A model generated the notes under the pieces. That model was not told the DNA's origin. It searched no databases and worked only from the letters and a program-made list of their open reading frames with translations. Below are positions 26,101-34,973 of a stretch of 52,793 nt of DNA, piece by piece. The DNA lies in the NCBI RefSeq assembly GCF_900107765.1, contig NZ_FNQY01000029.1:1-52793 (forward strand), given 5' to 3'. Origin of the DNA: Arachidicoccus rhizosphaerae. GTDB lineage: Bacteria; Bacteroidota; Bacteroidia; Chitinophagales; Chitinophagaceae. The position numbers and the translations under genes were made by a program. The stretch's first letter is position 1. Each line of letters opens with the position of its first letter.

Positions 26101-29100
26101 CTGCACCGTCATTTTTCCGCTATAGGTTCTGTTGTCTCTGATAAAACTATAGTCCAGCTGCTGTCCGTAAACATCTTTACTCGTCAGCCTGACGGGCAGC
26201 TCCATAAGCGGTCCTTTCAACAGGCTGTCGCCTACATATACATCAGCCATGGAAGCGTCCTCAGCCTGCATCCGGGAAACCGTATACACAAAATACTGAT
26301 CCTTTACGGAGCTGGCTATTTGTAAGCCTGTTTTCTCTCCGGGCAGTACACGGACAGCACCGGACGCTGACCAGTTATAGGCAGGCGCTATCAGGGGATC
26401 CGAACCGTTAAACAGATAAATATACTGCTGATCTCTGATCACAAAACCGTTATTTCCCGGAGCCTCCGCCGTCAGTTCATACCACCCCGGTTCAAAACGT
26501 TGATGAATGGCCACTTTAGCATCCCTGGTCGTGGTCACCTGGCGTGTATACACCACTTGCGCTCTTTTCCAGTTCGCTTTATCATTTTCCTGCAGGTAGG
26601 GATCATGGGCGAACAACCGAACAAAGGTCGCGCTGTCCATAACAGACAGATCCGGTGCCTGCCAGGTGCGTTCCCGGAGCAACCGCTGAGGCGCTTTTAA
26701 ACGGGTCAGCGTCAGCTTTACTTTTTGAGCAGTAAACTGCCCGCCTGCCGTGCGGGTAGCCAGGCCTATGGTGTCCAAAAGACTGCCGGAGCCGTCCCCG
26801 CTCCAATTTTCAGCGACCTGCAGTTCCATATTAAAAGGCTGGGAACCAATTGTCAGCTGCTGTTTTGCGGTCCGGGTCTCTCCGCTGGGGTCCGTACTGG
26901 TGACGTCGATGTCAAAACGGTAGTCAGGCAGGTACTTAAGCCAGGAGGCCTCGCCTTTGACGGCCTTGAATCTAAAACTAAAATTCCCTTTTTCATCGGT
27001 GGTTACCTGACCATGGCTAATAACGTCTGCATGAGCCGACGGAAGATAACCGTACCATCTGTATGGAAAATATACACTGCGCGTGACTGCAATTTCTACC
27101 TTTGCCTGGGTGATCGGATAGCCGCTATAGGCCATCACCTGCCCCTGAATGGTCACGCTGTCGCCAATGGCCATGCTGTCGCCAATGGCCATGGCGGCTT
27201 TTAAAGTATCCAGCTGCACAAAATAGGTGGGTCTTTTATAGTCTTCTACCCGGAAGCTTTGTTCTCCGCCCAGATCATCACAGAAAATAGAATACGTGCC
27301 TGGTAAATGTCCGGACGGCAGAGTAAAAGCTGCGTCAAAAGCGCCAAAATCGTTTAAGTGCAAACGAAGCGAATCAATCGTTTCTCCATTCGCATCATTT
27401 AGATATACAAGATGCTCTTTTTTATCCGTCCATAACTTTCTGCCCCTTGCATCCTGGTAAATAAAAGTGGCCACTGCTTTAAATTGCACCTGCTGACCGG
27501 GCCTGTATATACTGCGGTCCAGATAAAAAATAAGGTCCTTTTGTCCTTCTATATCCAGGCCGTTTTCATCCTGCTCATAAGACACGTCATGATAGGGCTC
27601 AAATACACTCAACACATCCTTAAGTGTATCGCCGGCCAAAGTAGCGCGTAAGGCAAGATTGTGATAATCCTGAGGGTAGCTGACATGCCCCTTATTGTCC
27701 GCAGTAAGCGTCGTATCCAGTATATTCGTATACCCGTGACCGTTCCAGCTTCTTTGAAAGAGGCTCAGTTGAACAAGAGGGAGCGGCGCTCCTGTTTTCC
27801 TGTCCAGAAAAAACTGATCGCTACCGTGGATGATATAAGCCAGGCTGGTTACACCAAAATCAATGGCTGCCAGACCGCTGTCCAGCTTAAAATCCGGGCT
27901 TCTGCTGGTCAGTAATATATAATAGCCCTTTTCCAGTTGCGGCAGCATGATCTCCGTTGCGTGCGTCTGATAATCTCCCGTATTAGGTAAGCGCTGGGTA
28001 AAGGTTTTTACCGGTGTCTGGGAGATCAGCTGCCGCCAGAGACTGTCCGTGTAATTCAGGTTGTCCTGCCAGGCGGGGACACGCAAAATCCTACCATACA
28101 GCTTTTGCGTATTTCTAAACTCCAGACGGGCCAGCATCGGCTCTCCCGGTATATTATAGGCTGCAACCTGCAGCTTATAATCCGGTTGCAGGATTTGATT
28201 TTTCAAATTGAGCAGCATGGCTGCGCCCTCACTTACCTGATATTTATTTTTGGAGTCTGTGGCCGCCGCCACCGCCTTATTTAACGGCCCCTGAAAACTG
28301 TTGATTATTTGCAGGGCTTTTACCCTGTCATACCGGTGGGTCGTATCGGTATTCAAGCCCCTGGAAGGGTCATATGCTGCGGCGCTGTTTTGATAAGTTG
28401 CGGCCAGCAGGTAACCCCCAAATAAACTGGCGTCGGTTCCTTGATACAGATCAATGGCTTTTTTAAGGGCATCCCTGTAAAGTGTCTCTTTTAAAGGATT
28501 CATGCCATCTGGCGCCCCGGTCCCCTTTGTTAAATGACCGGGGATAAAAGTTGCCGGAGCGTTTTCATAGACCCACTGTAAACGTTGCATGTCCAGATCA
28601 CCAAGGGTGGCCCTAGCCGTATGGCCTCCTGTGGCTGACAGATGAAAACGCAGCAGTTGCTGATAAAGCTGAACAGACAGCCATTTAGGATGTAATGAAT
28701 CACCCGGGTCCGGTAAAACGAAACGGGCATTTACGAAACTGTCCCTTGCTGAGAGCAGCATAGGATCATCTAACACAAAAGACTGCTCTGAGGAACCTGG
28801 TGTTATCTGATAACTGTTCCACAGATCCAGCGCATCTGACACGATCAGATCATACAAGGTAGGGCGTAAAAACCCTGGGGTACTTGGAGTAACCAGTGCA
28901 TTATAATCCTTATTGGGAGTGTTTTGAAGAACTTTAGCAGGAGCCAGTGCCTTTTGATATAATGCATGAATCTGTCCGTAAAAATCCGCCTTGGTCCAGC
29001 TATCCATATGGGTCTCATCCCGCGCGCTATTCTGAATATCGGTTCTGCCGTCAATTTTATATTTATCCTTTTGGTAGATACTAAATAACAGACGCGCCTT

Positions 29101-29505
29101 GGTCACTAGTAATATACTGGTTTCATCCGGTTCTTTACTGCTGCCAATTAAAGAATCCAGATAGGGGATGCCCTCCGTTACAGCGCCGTCGGTAGACGAC
29201 CTTTGATAGATTAACCTGAAGATGGCTGCTTTTAACAGATAATCCCTGCGCCCGTCCTTTCTGGCCACGGTGGCAAGACTGTCCAACAGATCCAGCGTTC
29301 TCTTACTATGATCCATCATGATTATACGCTGCAGCAGGTTCCAGCGCTCTTGCAGGGCGGAATCCTTACCCGTTGGCATGGAGCGGGCACTGCTCTGAAG
29401 GGTGCGAATGCCCGGAGCATTTATACTTTGTGCCTGCAGCACTGCACTCGGTAAGCCAATCGAGATGGCGAGTAAAATAAGAAGTTGACCGACTGTTTTT
29501 TTCAT
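23101..29505 (-). CDS. Alpha-2-macroglobulin-like protein (MG domains, no thioester motif seen)
   Basis: A 2134-residue envelope protein with a signal peptide (1-25). The MG2 segment YLDRSIYRPGQQVQFKAVAT is near residue 660, and the A2M domain block (FFFPHIHSDAKGNYNLTFQMPDALTTWKW, quoted only in part here as FFFPHIHSDAKG and MPDALTTWKW) is near 1330. A helical alpha/alpha-barrel domain with a QQPDGGFAWFSGG motif is near 1660, and a receptor-binding-like domain ends the protein. Bacterial family members trap proteases or help defend the periplasm. Where a thioester Cys-x-Glu-Gln is expected, the sequence is HAGAEDLMGGLYAEAMG (about 1551-1567), with no Cys or EQ. A MAIGDS hexapeptide is tandemly duplicated near residue 775. 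Confidence 0.88.
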   Translation of the reverse strand: MKKTVGQLLILLAISIGLPSAVLQAQSINAPGIRTLQSSARSMPTGKDSALQERWNLLQRIIMMDHSKRTLDLLDSLATVARKDGRRDYLLKAAIFRLIYQRSSTDGAVTEGIPYLDSLIGSSKEPDETSILLVTKARLLFSIYQKDKYKIDGRTDIQNSARDETHMDSWTKADFYGQIHALYQKALAPAKVLQNTPNKDYNALVTPSTPGFLRPTLYDLIVSDALDLWNSYQITPGSSEQSFVLDDPMLLSARDSFVNARFVLPDPGDSLHPKWLSVQLYQQLLRFHLSATGGHTARATLGDLDMQRLQWVYENAPATFIPGHLTKGTGAPDGMNPLKETLYRDALKKAIDLYQGTDASLFGGYLLAATYQNSAAAYDPSRGLNTDTTHRYDRVKALQIINSFQGPLNKAVAAATDSKNKYQVSEGAAMLLNLKNQILQPDYKLQVAAYNIPGEPMLARLEFRNTQKLYGRILRVPAWQDNLNYTDSLWRQLISQTPVKTFTQRLPNTGDYQTHATEIMLPQLEKGYYILLTSRSPDFKLDSGLAAIDFGVTSLAYIIHGSDQFFLDRKTGAPLPLVQLSLFQRSWNGHGYTNILDTTLTADNKGHVSYPQDYHNLALRATLAGDTLKDVLSVFEPYHDVSYEQDENGLDIEGQKDLIFYLDRSIYRPGQQVQFKAVATFIYQDARGRKLWTDKKEHLVYLNDANGETIDSLRLHLNDFGAFDAAFTLPSGHLPGTYSIFCDDLGGEQSFRVEDYKRPTYFVQLDTLKAAMAIGDSMAIGDSVTIQGQVMAYSGYPITQAKVEIAVTRSVYFPYRWYGYLPSAHADVISHGQVTTDEKGNFSFRFKAVKGEASWLKYLPDYRFDIDVTSTDPSGETRTAKQQLTIGSQPFNMELQVAENWSGDGSGSLLDTIGLATRTAGGQFTAQKVKLTLTRLKAPQRLLRERTWQAPDLSVMDSATFVRLFAHDPYLQENDKANWKRAQVVYTRQVTTTRDAKVAIHQRFEPGWYELTAEAPGNNGFVIRDQQYIYLFNGSDPLIAPAYNWSASGAVRVLPGEKTGLQIASSVKDQYFVYTVSRMQAEDASMADVYVGDSLLKGPLMELPVRLTSKDVYGQQLDYSFIRDNRTYSGKMTVQLKDTTTQPVIVYESYRDKTEPGSEEHWTIRINKGTQPQNQMELLSAMYDASLDQFSSHSWRLPAKGGSGRLAAANWQSGNSFGNSYPRAYRAYIPGYSSGKSYGYLAIKDWFSQLNNSGRRIMIRGISTMAGVKVTGSADSQFADMAAPESKALSGVVAGYIKEKIENLTAGVNIVVEGPQATQPVRSDFRETAFFFPHIHSDAKGNYNLTFQMPDALTTWKWMNLAYDKELNVVQDVRMIVSQKTLMVSPNLPRFVRNGDQWTLPVKVVNLSGQKINTEVTIELTDPATGKALNWVLGNAATSRQVSVNAGSNQMVYFELHTPEDFTGPAALTVKASGGQYSDAEKNLIPVITNKIQLTETLPVYMDSDGTRHFTLEKLLKEGAHKDNQKLVFELTTNPIWQVVLALPELRVTEHAGAEDLMGGLYAEAMGQYVMKTYPRIKEVIKGWASDTLTDKNNNALSSQLDKNPDLKSVLLEQTPWVLEAKGESQQRAALVRFFEDKKEDSLQRALVNRLLGLQQPDGGFAWFSGGKSNVLTTQRVLLGIKELTGGKIKDQSLALPLQVIEQNATRYLAAYYQMRYQQWEDWLREEKIRRSSHKEALDNLDTVYPVTGMEIQYLYALSLGGSQDNKAALERPELQFLAAEKHHWEDKSVYLKLLMAATQYRTGDRGFALDSLLSSAMNSTVTSPDLGRYWKQPVSYYNWYENPLQSVAMAIRLISEVKDSPEGYGKHPEFKDYLPGMQRYMISQKQVNRWPALQTTVDACLAMIAAAPGNLDSKRTVEVQLGSKKLDLKAEPATGYMRYEVSAKQITPDMGNLTLQIKGMGEKSGVPVYGGLYWQYLSAIKDVSAAENKTGIALEKALYREINTSNGKQLVAVKTTDRLQVGDKLVSRLIIQTDRDMDYIHLREMRAAGVQPDQNISGYQYQDGISFYQAISDLTTDLYFDHLSKGTHVIEYPVHISHAGSFAAGTALIESFYAPEFATHTEGVQLEVKQTDR
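27158..27193 (-). repeat. Perfect 18-bp tandem duplication inside the macroglobulin gene
   Basis: CTGTCGCCAATGGCCATG occurs twice back to back (27158-27175 and 27176-27193). It encodes MAIGDS twice and keeps the frame. Confidence 0.9.
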
Positions 29506-29851
29506 CTTATAGTTGGTTTAACGTATATAAAGGTAACTTTTCTTGGGAGATGCAAAAAAGTATGGGATTACATAAAAGGGTTCAAGCATAAAATTATTTA
29601 TAATATATAAGAAAATTCAGGGTCACTGCTTTTCCATTTTTTTGCTGTACATCCAATTTAAATGATCCTGTCGGATGGTTCCAAGGGATACAAGGATCAG
29701 CGCTGAAAAAGCGGAAGATTTCTGCTGGCAGATAAAAAACCTGAGCGCAGCCTGTCGCTCGTAAAATTTTTATGCCTAAACTTGTATTCAATTTAGCTGT
29801 TTAATACAGCCACCGCTTTGTACCCAACAACTTTTAAATTAAAAACGCAAA
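29506..29851. other. Divergent intergenic region
   Basis: No supported gene in 346 bp between the macroglobulin and the small barrel gene. On the minus strand, TTG, 20 bp, then TACTTTTTTG about 40-70 bp before the macroglobulin start is a weak promoter candidate. A 65-codon minus-strand frame at 29594-29791 has no recognisable features and is probably chance. Confidence 0.4.
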
Positions 29852-30454
29852 ATGAAACGCCTATTACTAACTGCCCTGCTGGCTACACTGCTGTCGGCCG
29901 GATATGCCCAACCTGCCAAAATCAGCTACGGCCTCCATGCCGGCTTAAATATGTCCAACCTGCATAGCGAAAATAGCGGCATCGTTTCCAAATACACCAT
30001 AAAACCCGGCCTAAATGCAGGTATTGAAGTCTGGATACCTCTTTGCAGCCATTTCTCGTTACAACCAGGGCTCGACTATGCTCAAATGGGAGCCAGATAT
30101 CAGGCCGGAGAAACTCCCAGGCTATCCTATAAGGAGAACTACCTTGCGCTACCCTTATTGGTAAATTACCAGGTGGCTAAGTCCGGGCTGGCGGTTTATC
30201 TGGGACCACAGGTGGCTTACCTGCTCAACGCCTCTTCAGAAAATAAAGAGGGCACCACTCTTAGCGTCGCCGGTTATGCTACCAAATATGATTTTTCGGG
30301 GATTGTCGGCTGCGGCTATTATTTACAAAACGGGCTGGGGTTATCTGCCAGGTATCAGAAGGGGCTGATCAATGTCGCCCAAAAGGCGTATTTAGGTTCA
30401 GACGGGTCCGTAAAAAATAACGGCTTCAGTATTTTGTTAGGATACAGGTTCTGA
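29852..30454 (+). CDS. PorT/OmpW-like outer-membrane beta-barrel protein
   Basis: A 200-residue protein with signal peptide MKRLLLTALLATLLSAGYAQ. The mature start (KISYGLHAGLNMSN) is typical of the Bacteroidota outer-membrane beta-barrel domain PF13568. Eight short amphipathic strands can be traced, including FSLQPGLDYAQMGARY and YLALPLLVNYQVAKSGLAVY, with the final strand GFSILLGYRF ending in Phe. It is predicted to be an eight-stranded barrel of unknown ligand. It faces the lipoprotein gene convergently. Confidence 0.85.
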   Translation: MKRLLLTALLATLLSAGYAQPAKISYGLHAGLNMSNLHSENSGIVSKYTIKPGLNAGIEVWIPLCSHFSLQPGLDYAQMGARYQAGETPRLSYKENYLALPLLVNYQVAKSGLAVYLGPQVAYLLNASSENKEGTTLSVAGYATKYDFSGIVGCGYYLQNGLGLSARYQKGLINVAQKAYLGSDGSVKNNGFSILLGYRF

Positions 30455-30525
30455 TTCAATAAAGAACTGCCGGTTTAAAAACGACGATGGCCCATGGCCC
30501 GCTGTGTAATGATAAATCCCCGCAG

Positions 30526-30987
30526 CTATTGGTCTATTCTTGTATAAAAAGCGACGGACTGGCTGGAAGCGCTATCTCTATACCAGGTACTGATGGAGAG
30601 AGTATCCAGGGTTGTCTGCCTGTAATATAAAACTTTAGGATAGATGGCAGCCTGGGTAAGGTAGGCGGTATTCAGCGCAATGCTGTCATAGGCCTGCTTA
30701 TGACCAAAGCCATTTACCCTGATCCCGTATCCTACCTTAAAGAAGCCCTTGTCTACCGTATCGCTTACCCTGATCAGGGCGTACGTGAAATTATCCGCAA
30801 AGATCAGGGTATCTAGTTCCAGCTGGCTGCCCTTAGGGTCCGTGAAATGACTGAGTGCCCATTTTCCATGAAGACCGCTAAAGGTATAGTAGTCAACTAC
30901 CGGTCCGGGTGTATTTTTCTTGCTACAGGAACCAACCCCTATGCTGATTATGACAAAACCGAGTACAGACAGCGTAAAGTTTCTCAT
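30526..30987 (-). CDS. Lipocalin-like lipoprotein, hypothetical
   Basis: A 153-residue protein with a lipoprotein signal: hydrophobic core LSVLGFVIISIGVGS and lipobox Cys21 (GVGSC), followed by a Ser-Lys-Lys spacer. The mature part has the pattern of small Bacteroidota lipocalin-like proteins (LHGKWALSHFTD near the start, then alternating beta-strands). The assignment rests on pattern only. It has no partner gene nearby. Confidence 0.65.
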   Translation of the reverse strand: MRNFTLSVLGFVIISIGVGSCSKKNTPGPVVDYYTFSGLHGKWALSHFTDPKGSQLELDTLIFADNFTYALIRVSDTVDKGFFKVGYGIRVNGFGHKQAYDSIALNTAYLTQAAIYPKVLYYRQTTLDTLSISTWYRDSASSQSVAFYTRIDQ

Positions 30988-31118
30988 TATTTAATAAATT
31001 CTGGTGAACTGCTTATATAAACGCATAAAAGCCTGACAGGGCTACACCTATGGCTTGCGCCGGCTGCTTTTCAAACGGGCTGCTTTCACCAGCCCCGGCA
31101 GGCAGGCGTATTAAAATT

Positions 31119-31161
31119 AAAGAGCATTAAATTATATTCAATATATAACTTAATGCTCTTT
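31119..31161 (-). terminator. Terminator after the acidic-protein gene
   Basis: A perfect 12-bp stem (AAAGAGCATTAA at 31119-31130 with TTAATGCTCTTT at 31150-31161). T-rich sequence flanks it on both sides, and it lies 27 bp past the stop at 31188. Confidence 0.75.
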
Positions 31162-31187
31162 TAATATTTTAAGGGAAACGGTCTTAT

Positions 31188-31646
31188 CTAGAAGTCATCT
31201 TCTTCATCAAAATCGTCGTTAAACAGATCCAGATCACCGAAGTCGTCATCTTCAAATTTAAAGTCGTCATCCTCTTCCAGTTTGCCTTTTTTCTTTGGCC
31301 CTGTGGAGGATTTTTTACCGCTTTTAGACTTAGGAATGTCAAATTCCTCAAAGTCAGGATCCCAGTCATCATCCTCTGCTTTGTTCCAGTCGTCATCCGC
31401 TTCATCAAAATCATCCTCATCCTCATCCTCTTCTTCCTCGCTGGAAGCCTTTGAAGACTTTTTGGGCCCTGATTTCTTTTTACTTTTCTTTTCGTCCAGA
31501 TCAAAAAAGTCCAGATCCTCGTCCAGATCATCATCCTCGTCCAGATCCTGGTCCTTTTTTGCTTTAGAGCCTTTGCTTTTAGAAGGTTCTTCTACTTTTT
31601 TAGCAGGCAGCTTTTTGTTAGCGCCCTTGTCAGATTTTGTTGCCAT
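31188..31646 (-). CDS. Highly acidic Asp/Glu/Lys-rich low-complexity protein
   Basis: A 152-residue protein with no recognisable fold. A Lys-rich N terminus (KGANKKLPAKKVEEPSKSKG) is followed by long Asp/Glu blocks alternating with Lys/Ser blocks, and the C terminus is DDFDEEDDF. It should be disordered. It lies 87 bp after purA on the same strand and has its own terminator. I recognise similar unnamed acidic proteins in Bacteroidota, but no function is known. The long opposite-strand frame here is a shadow of the repeated GAT/GAA codons. Confidence 0.65.
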   Translation of the reverse strand: MATKSDKGANKKLPAKKVEEPSKSKGSKAKKDQDLDEDDDLDEDLDFFDLDEKKSKKKSGPKKSSKASSEEEEDEDEDDFDEADDDWNKAEDDDWDPDFEEFDIPKSKSGKKSSTGPKKKGKLEEDDDFKFEDDDFGDLDLFNDDFDEEDDF

Positions 31647-31733
31647 AATTCATCAAGATTTCTACCGTAAAATTTCAAACAGATTTCCAATCAAACAAAT
31701 TTTTTTTCAATTATTTTTTCGGACCATTCATAT

Positions 31734-32996
31734 CTACAGGGAAATAAGCTGGTCTCTGCCCGGACCATTGGATACATACTTGATAGGTGCACCCAGATAC
31801 TCATTAATAAACCGGATATAAGCATCCATATCCTCCGGAAGGCCGGCTGCTTCTCTGATGGCTGAAGTATCTGTATTCCACCCCTTAAAGGTTTGGTATT
31901 CAGGAGTTAAAGGCAGCCTCTCCATTTGCAGAGGCACCTCTTTGGTGCTTTGTCCATCGATATTATAAGCGGTACATACATCCAGATGGTCAAATTTATC
32001 CAGTACATCGGCCTTGGTCATCACCACCTGGGTAACGCCGTTGATCATGCAGGCATATTTCAGTGCAACCAGGTCAATCCACCCGCAACGGCGTGGGCGG
32101 CCTGTAGTGGCCCCAAATTCACCGCCGATGGTTCTGAGCTGTTCGCCTGTTGCGTCATCCAGTTCAGTCGGGAACGGTCCGCTGCCTACTCGTGTACAAT
32201 AGGATTTTGTCACGCCCAATACTTCCTTGATTTTCTGTGGTGCCACACCAAGCCCGGTACAGACACCCGCAGAAATGGTATTAGAGGAAGTAACATAAGG
32301 GTAGGTACCAAAATCGATATCCAGCATGGCGGCCTGCGCCCCTTCTGCCAGCACTCTTTTCCCTGCGCTTATGGCATCATTGACATAATACTCAGAGTTG
32401 ATAATTTTAAATTCACGCAGTTTTTCAATGGCCTCAAAGAACTCATCTTCCCAACTGGAGATATCTTCCGTAAAATTGAAAGAATCCAGCAGTCTTTGAT
32501 GCTTTAAGCGCAGCTTAATATACTGGGAAGTAAAATTTTTATTGAGCAGGTCGCCGACACGCAGTGCGTTACGACCCGTTTTATCCATATAAGCAGGTCC
32601 GATACCTTTTAAGGTAGAACCAATCTTGCCTTCCCCTTTTTGCAGTTCAGAGGCCTTATCCAGGGCTCTGTGGGTAGGCAGAATTAAATTGGTACGATGG
32701 GATAAGAACAGGTTTTTCTTTACATCAATGCCAAAGCTTTCAACAGTGGCACATTCTTTTTGCAAAATTACCGGATCCAGCACCACGCCGCCGCCAATGA
32801 TATTTTGGGCGCCCTGATGAAAGATCCCGGATGGAATCTGATGCAATACGACTTTTTTGCCCTCTACATACAGCGTATGGCCTGCATTAGGCCCTCCCTG
32901 AAATCTGGCTACTATATCGTAATTCGGTGCAAAGTAATCAACTATCTTTCCTTTTCCTTCGTCGCCCCATTGCAGGCCGAGAATAACATCTACCAT
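31734..32996 (-). CDS. purA: Adenylosuccinate synthetase
   Basis: This enzyme makes adenylosuccinate from IMP, aspartate and GTP, the first committed step to AMP. From the ATG at 32996 the protein has 420 residues and begins MVDVILGLQWGDEGKGK, the standard PurA start. The longer frame back to a TTG at 33023 adds nine residues not found in the family. GTP and IMP motifs are GDEGKGK (11-17), GGPNAGHTLYV, GSTLKGIGPAYMDK, EGAQAAMLDIDFGTYPYVTS and TTGRPRRCGW. recJ lies about 100 bp upstream. Confidence 0.97.
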   Translation of the reverse strand: MVDVILGLQWGDEGKGKIVDYFAPNYDIVARFQGGPNAGHTLYVEGKKVVLHQIPSGIFHQGAQNIIGGGVVLDPVILQKECATVESFGIDVKKNLFLSHRTNLILPTHRALDKASELQKGEGKIGSTLKGIGPAYMDKTGRNALRVGDLLNKNFTSQYIKLRLKHQRLLDSFNFTEDISSWEDEFFEAIEKLREFKIINSEYYVNDAISAGKRVLAEGAQAAMLDIDFGTYPYVTSSNTISAGVCTGLGVAPQKIKEVLGVTKSYCTRVGSGPFPTELDDATGEQLRTIGGEFGATTGRPRRCGWIDLVALKYACMINGVTQVVMTKADVLDKFDHLDVCTAYNIDGQSTKEVPLQMERLPLTPEYQTFKGWNTDTSAIREAAGLPEDMDAYIRFINEYLGAPIKYVSNGPGRDQLISL

Positions 32997-33097
32997 TATT
33001 TGTTTAAATTGATTAAAAAGCAAATGTAAGTCTGATATTTCAAAATCAGAATTTAATTTCTATAGAATTCTGCCCCGACACCACTAAAATCAGACTA

Positions 33098-34807
33098 TCA
33101 ACAGTTCGTTTTACCGGGGGCAAAATCAATGACATTCAGTTGCAGGGTTTTGCTGTTATTCCATCTGTTTTCATCTATTTTAAAGACAATATCGATGGTT
33201 TTGCTGTTTTCCAGCAACGCAAATTTATCTGCCAGCCCAAAACCGATACCCGTAAAATGATACCTTCCCTGCTGCAGTACAAAACGGATATGCTTCTCCT
33301 TGACAATTTTGGAATGCCCGGTGTTCTCCACCCCCCGGGCCACAAATACCGGTTCCTTGTTTTCCGGACCAAAGGGACGCATCTGCTGAAGGATATTATA
33401 AAAACTGAATTTTATATCCGAGAAATGAATGGTGGAGTCAATGAGAACTTCAGGGGTTAAATGCGCCTGTTGCAGACTGGCTGCCACCACCTGTTCAAAG
33501 GCCTCGGTAAAGCGGTCTACATGTTCGGGCAGCATGGTGAGCCCGGCCGCGGCAAAATGGCCGCCATAGCCCAGCAAATACTGTCTGCATGCATGAATCG
33601 CTTCATAGAGATTAAAGCCGGGCACGCTTCTGGCGCTCCCGCATACCACCGCATCAGAGCGTGTCAGCACAACCGTGGGCTTAAAATAGGTTTCAATCAG
33701 GCGGGAGGCTACAATACCCAGTACGCCTTTATGCCAGTGGGACTGATATAAAACCGTTGTTTTGCGTTGCGTCATGGCGGGCGTGGTAGCCAGCATTTCA
33801 AGCGCCTCCTGTGTAATCTGGCTATCCGCTTCTTTACGGTCCGAGTTATCTGCATGAAGCTGCTGGGCGATGGCTGCTGCTTTTTCACTGTCTTTTTCGG
33901 TAAAAAGCTCGACCGCCTTTCTGGCATCGTCCATCCGGCCGGCCGCATTGATCCTTGGGGCCACCATAAAAATCAGATTCTGCATGTTAATCTCCTCCAC
34001 CTTCCGCTCAGTGAGGTCCAGTAAGGCCTTGATGCCTACAGATGGCTGCTCATTGACTCTTTTAAGGCCGTAATAGGCAAGAATTCTGTTTTCACCCGTC
34101 ACGGGAACAATGTCGGCAGCGATGGCCGTTACCACCAGATCCAGATACTGCTCATAGCTCTCACAAGGAAGCTGTCTTTTTGCAGCGAGTGCCTGCATTA
34201 ATTTATAACCCACTCCGCAACCGCAGAGTTCTTTATAGGGATAAGGACAGTCCGGTTGTTTGGGATTTAAAATAGCTGCTGCCGGCGGCAGCTCAAGATC
34301 CGGCAAATGATGATCGCAGACGATAAAATCAATCCCTAAAGAGGCTGCATAACCAATCAGTTCAGTGGCTTTGATGCCGCAGTCCAACGAGATGATGAGT
34401 TGAACACCTGCCGATTTGGCAAAATCTATCCCCGTTTTAGACACCCCGTACCCTTCTTTGTAGCGGTGCGGGATATAAAAGAGTACCTCCTGATGGATAG
34501 CGGATAAAAAACTATACATGCTGGCAACAGAAGTCGTTCCATCTACATCATAATCCCCGTATACCAGGATCTTTTCTCCTTTTTCAAGCGCTTGCTGGAT
34601 ACGACTGACGGCCTTATCCATATCCTTCATTAAAAAAGGGTCATGTAAATTTAATAAAGAGGGCCTGAAAAAAGCCTTTGCTTTTTCAAAGGTGGGATAC
34701 CCCCTTTGAACGAGCAGTCTGCACAGTACAGGGCTGATTTTCAGCACCGCATGTAAGGCTCTCTCATGCATGGGATCCTCGGGTAATATTGTCCAGCGTT
34801 TATCCAT
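33098..34807 (-). CDS. recJ: Single-stranded-DNA-specific exonuclease RecJ
   Basis: A 569-residue 5'-3' exonuclease acting on single-stranded DNA in recombination and mismatch repair. DHH-family metal motifs are VYGDYDVDGTTS (82-93), LDCG (141-144), CDHHLPD (164-170) and PRINAAGRMDDA. The DHHA1 part has GSARSVPGFNLYEAI and GYGGHFAAAG, and a C-terminal OB fold follows. The length matches the family. It lies upstream of purA on the same strand, about 100 bp apart. Confidence 0.96.
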   Translation of the reverse strand: MDKRWTILPEDPMHERALHAVLKISPVLCRLLVQRGYPTFEKAKAFFRPSLLNLHDPFLMKDMDKAVSRIQQALEKGEKILVYGDYDVDGTTSVASMYSFLSAIHQEVLFYIPHRYKEGYGVSKTGIDFAKSAGVQLIISLDCGIKATELIGYAASLGIDFIVCDHHLPDLELPPAAAILNPKQPDCPYPYKELCGCGVGYKLMQALAAKRQLPCESYEQYLDLVVTAIAADIVPVTGENRILAYYGLKRVNEQPSVGIKALLDLTERKVEEINMQNLIFMVAPRINAAGRMDDARKAVELFTEKDSEKAAAIAQQLHADNSDRKEADSQITQEALEMLATTPAMTQRKTTVLYQSHWHKGVLGIVASRLIETYFKPTVVLTRSDAVVCGSARSVPGFNLYEAIHACRQYLLGYGGHFAAAGLTMLPEHVDRFTEAFEQVVAASLQQAHLTPEVLIDSTIHFSDIKFSFYNILQQMRPFGPENKEPVFVARGVENTGHSKIVKEKHIRFVLQQGRYHFTGIGFGLADKFALLENSKTIDIVFKIDENRWNNSKTLQLNVIDFAPGKTNC

Positions 34808-34906
34808 AAAATTTTAGGGCAGGTAAGATACGTAAAGTTTATTTAATACGGCGGACCCGCTTGTATTTATTGTTGAATGGTTATCAGATCCACTGCTTTT
34901 AATGAC

Positions 34907-34932
34907 CCGGCCTATCCGAGGGGATAGGCCGG
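34907..34932. terminator. Hairpin after the PLP-homeostasis gene, no T-tract
   Basis: A perfect 11-bp GC-rich stem (CCGGCCTATCC at 34907-34917, GGATAGGCCGG at 34922-34932) with a GAGG tetraloop, 42 bp past the stop at 34974. No T-run follows on either strand, so its role as a terminator is uncertain. Confidence 0.45.
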
Positions 34933-34973
34933 CAATGCAGTTCATCAACGTTTTTGAGGTGGCCCCTGCTGTT

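Noticed and set aside
29594-29791. A 65-codon minus-strand frame between the macroglobulin and barrel genes.
   Set aside because: There is no ribosome-binding site or recognisable pattern; it is likely chance in AT-rich DNA.
31282-31821. A 179-codon plus-strand frame rich in Ser and Phe.
   Set aside because: It is the shadow of the GAT/GAA-rich acidic gene on the other strand; Ser runs are the complement of Asp/Glu codons.
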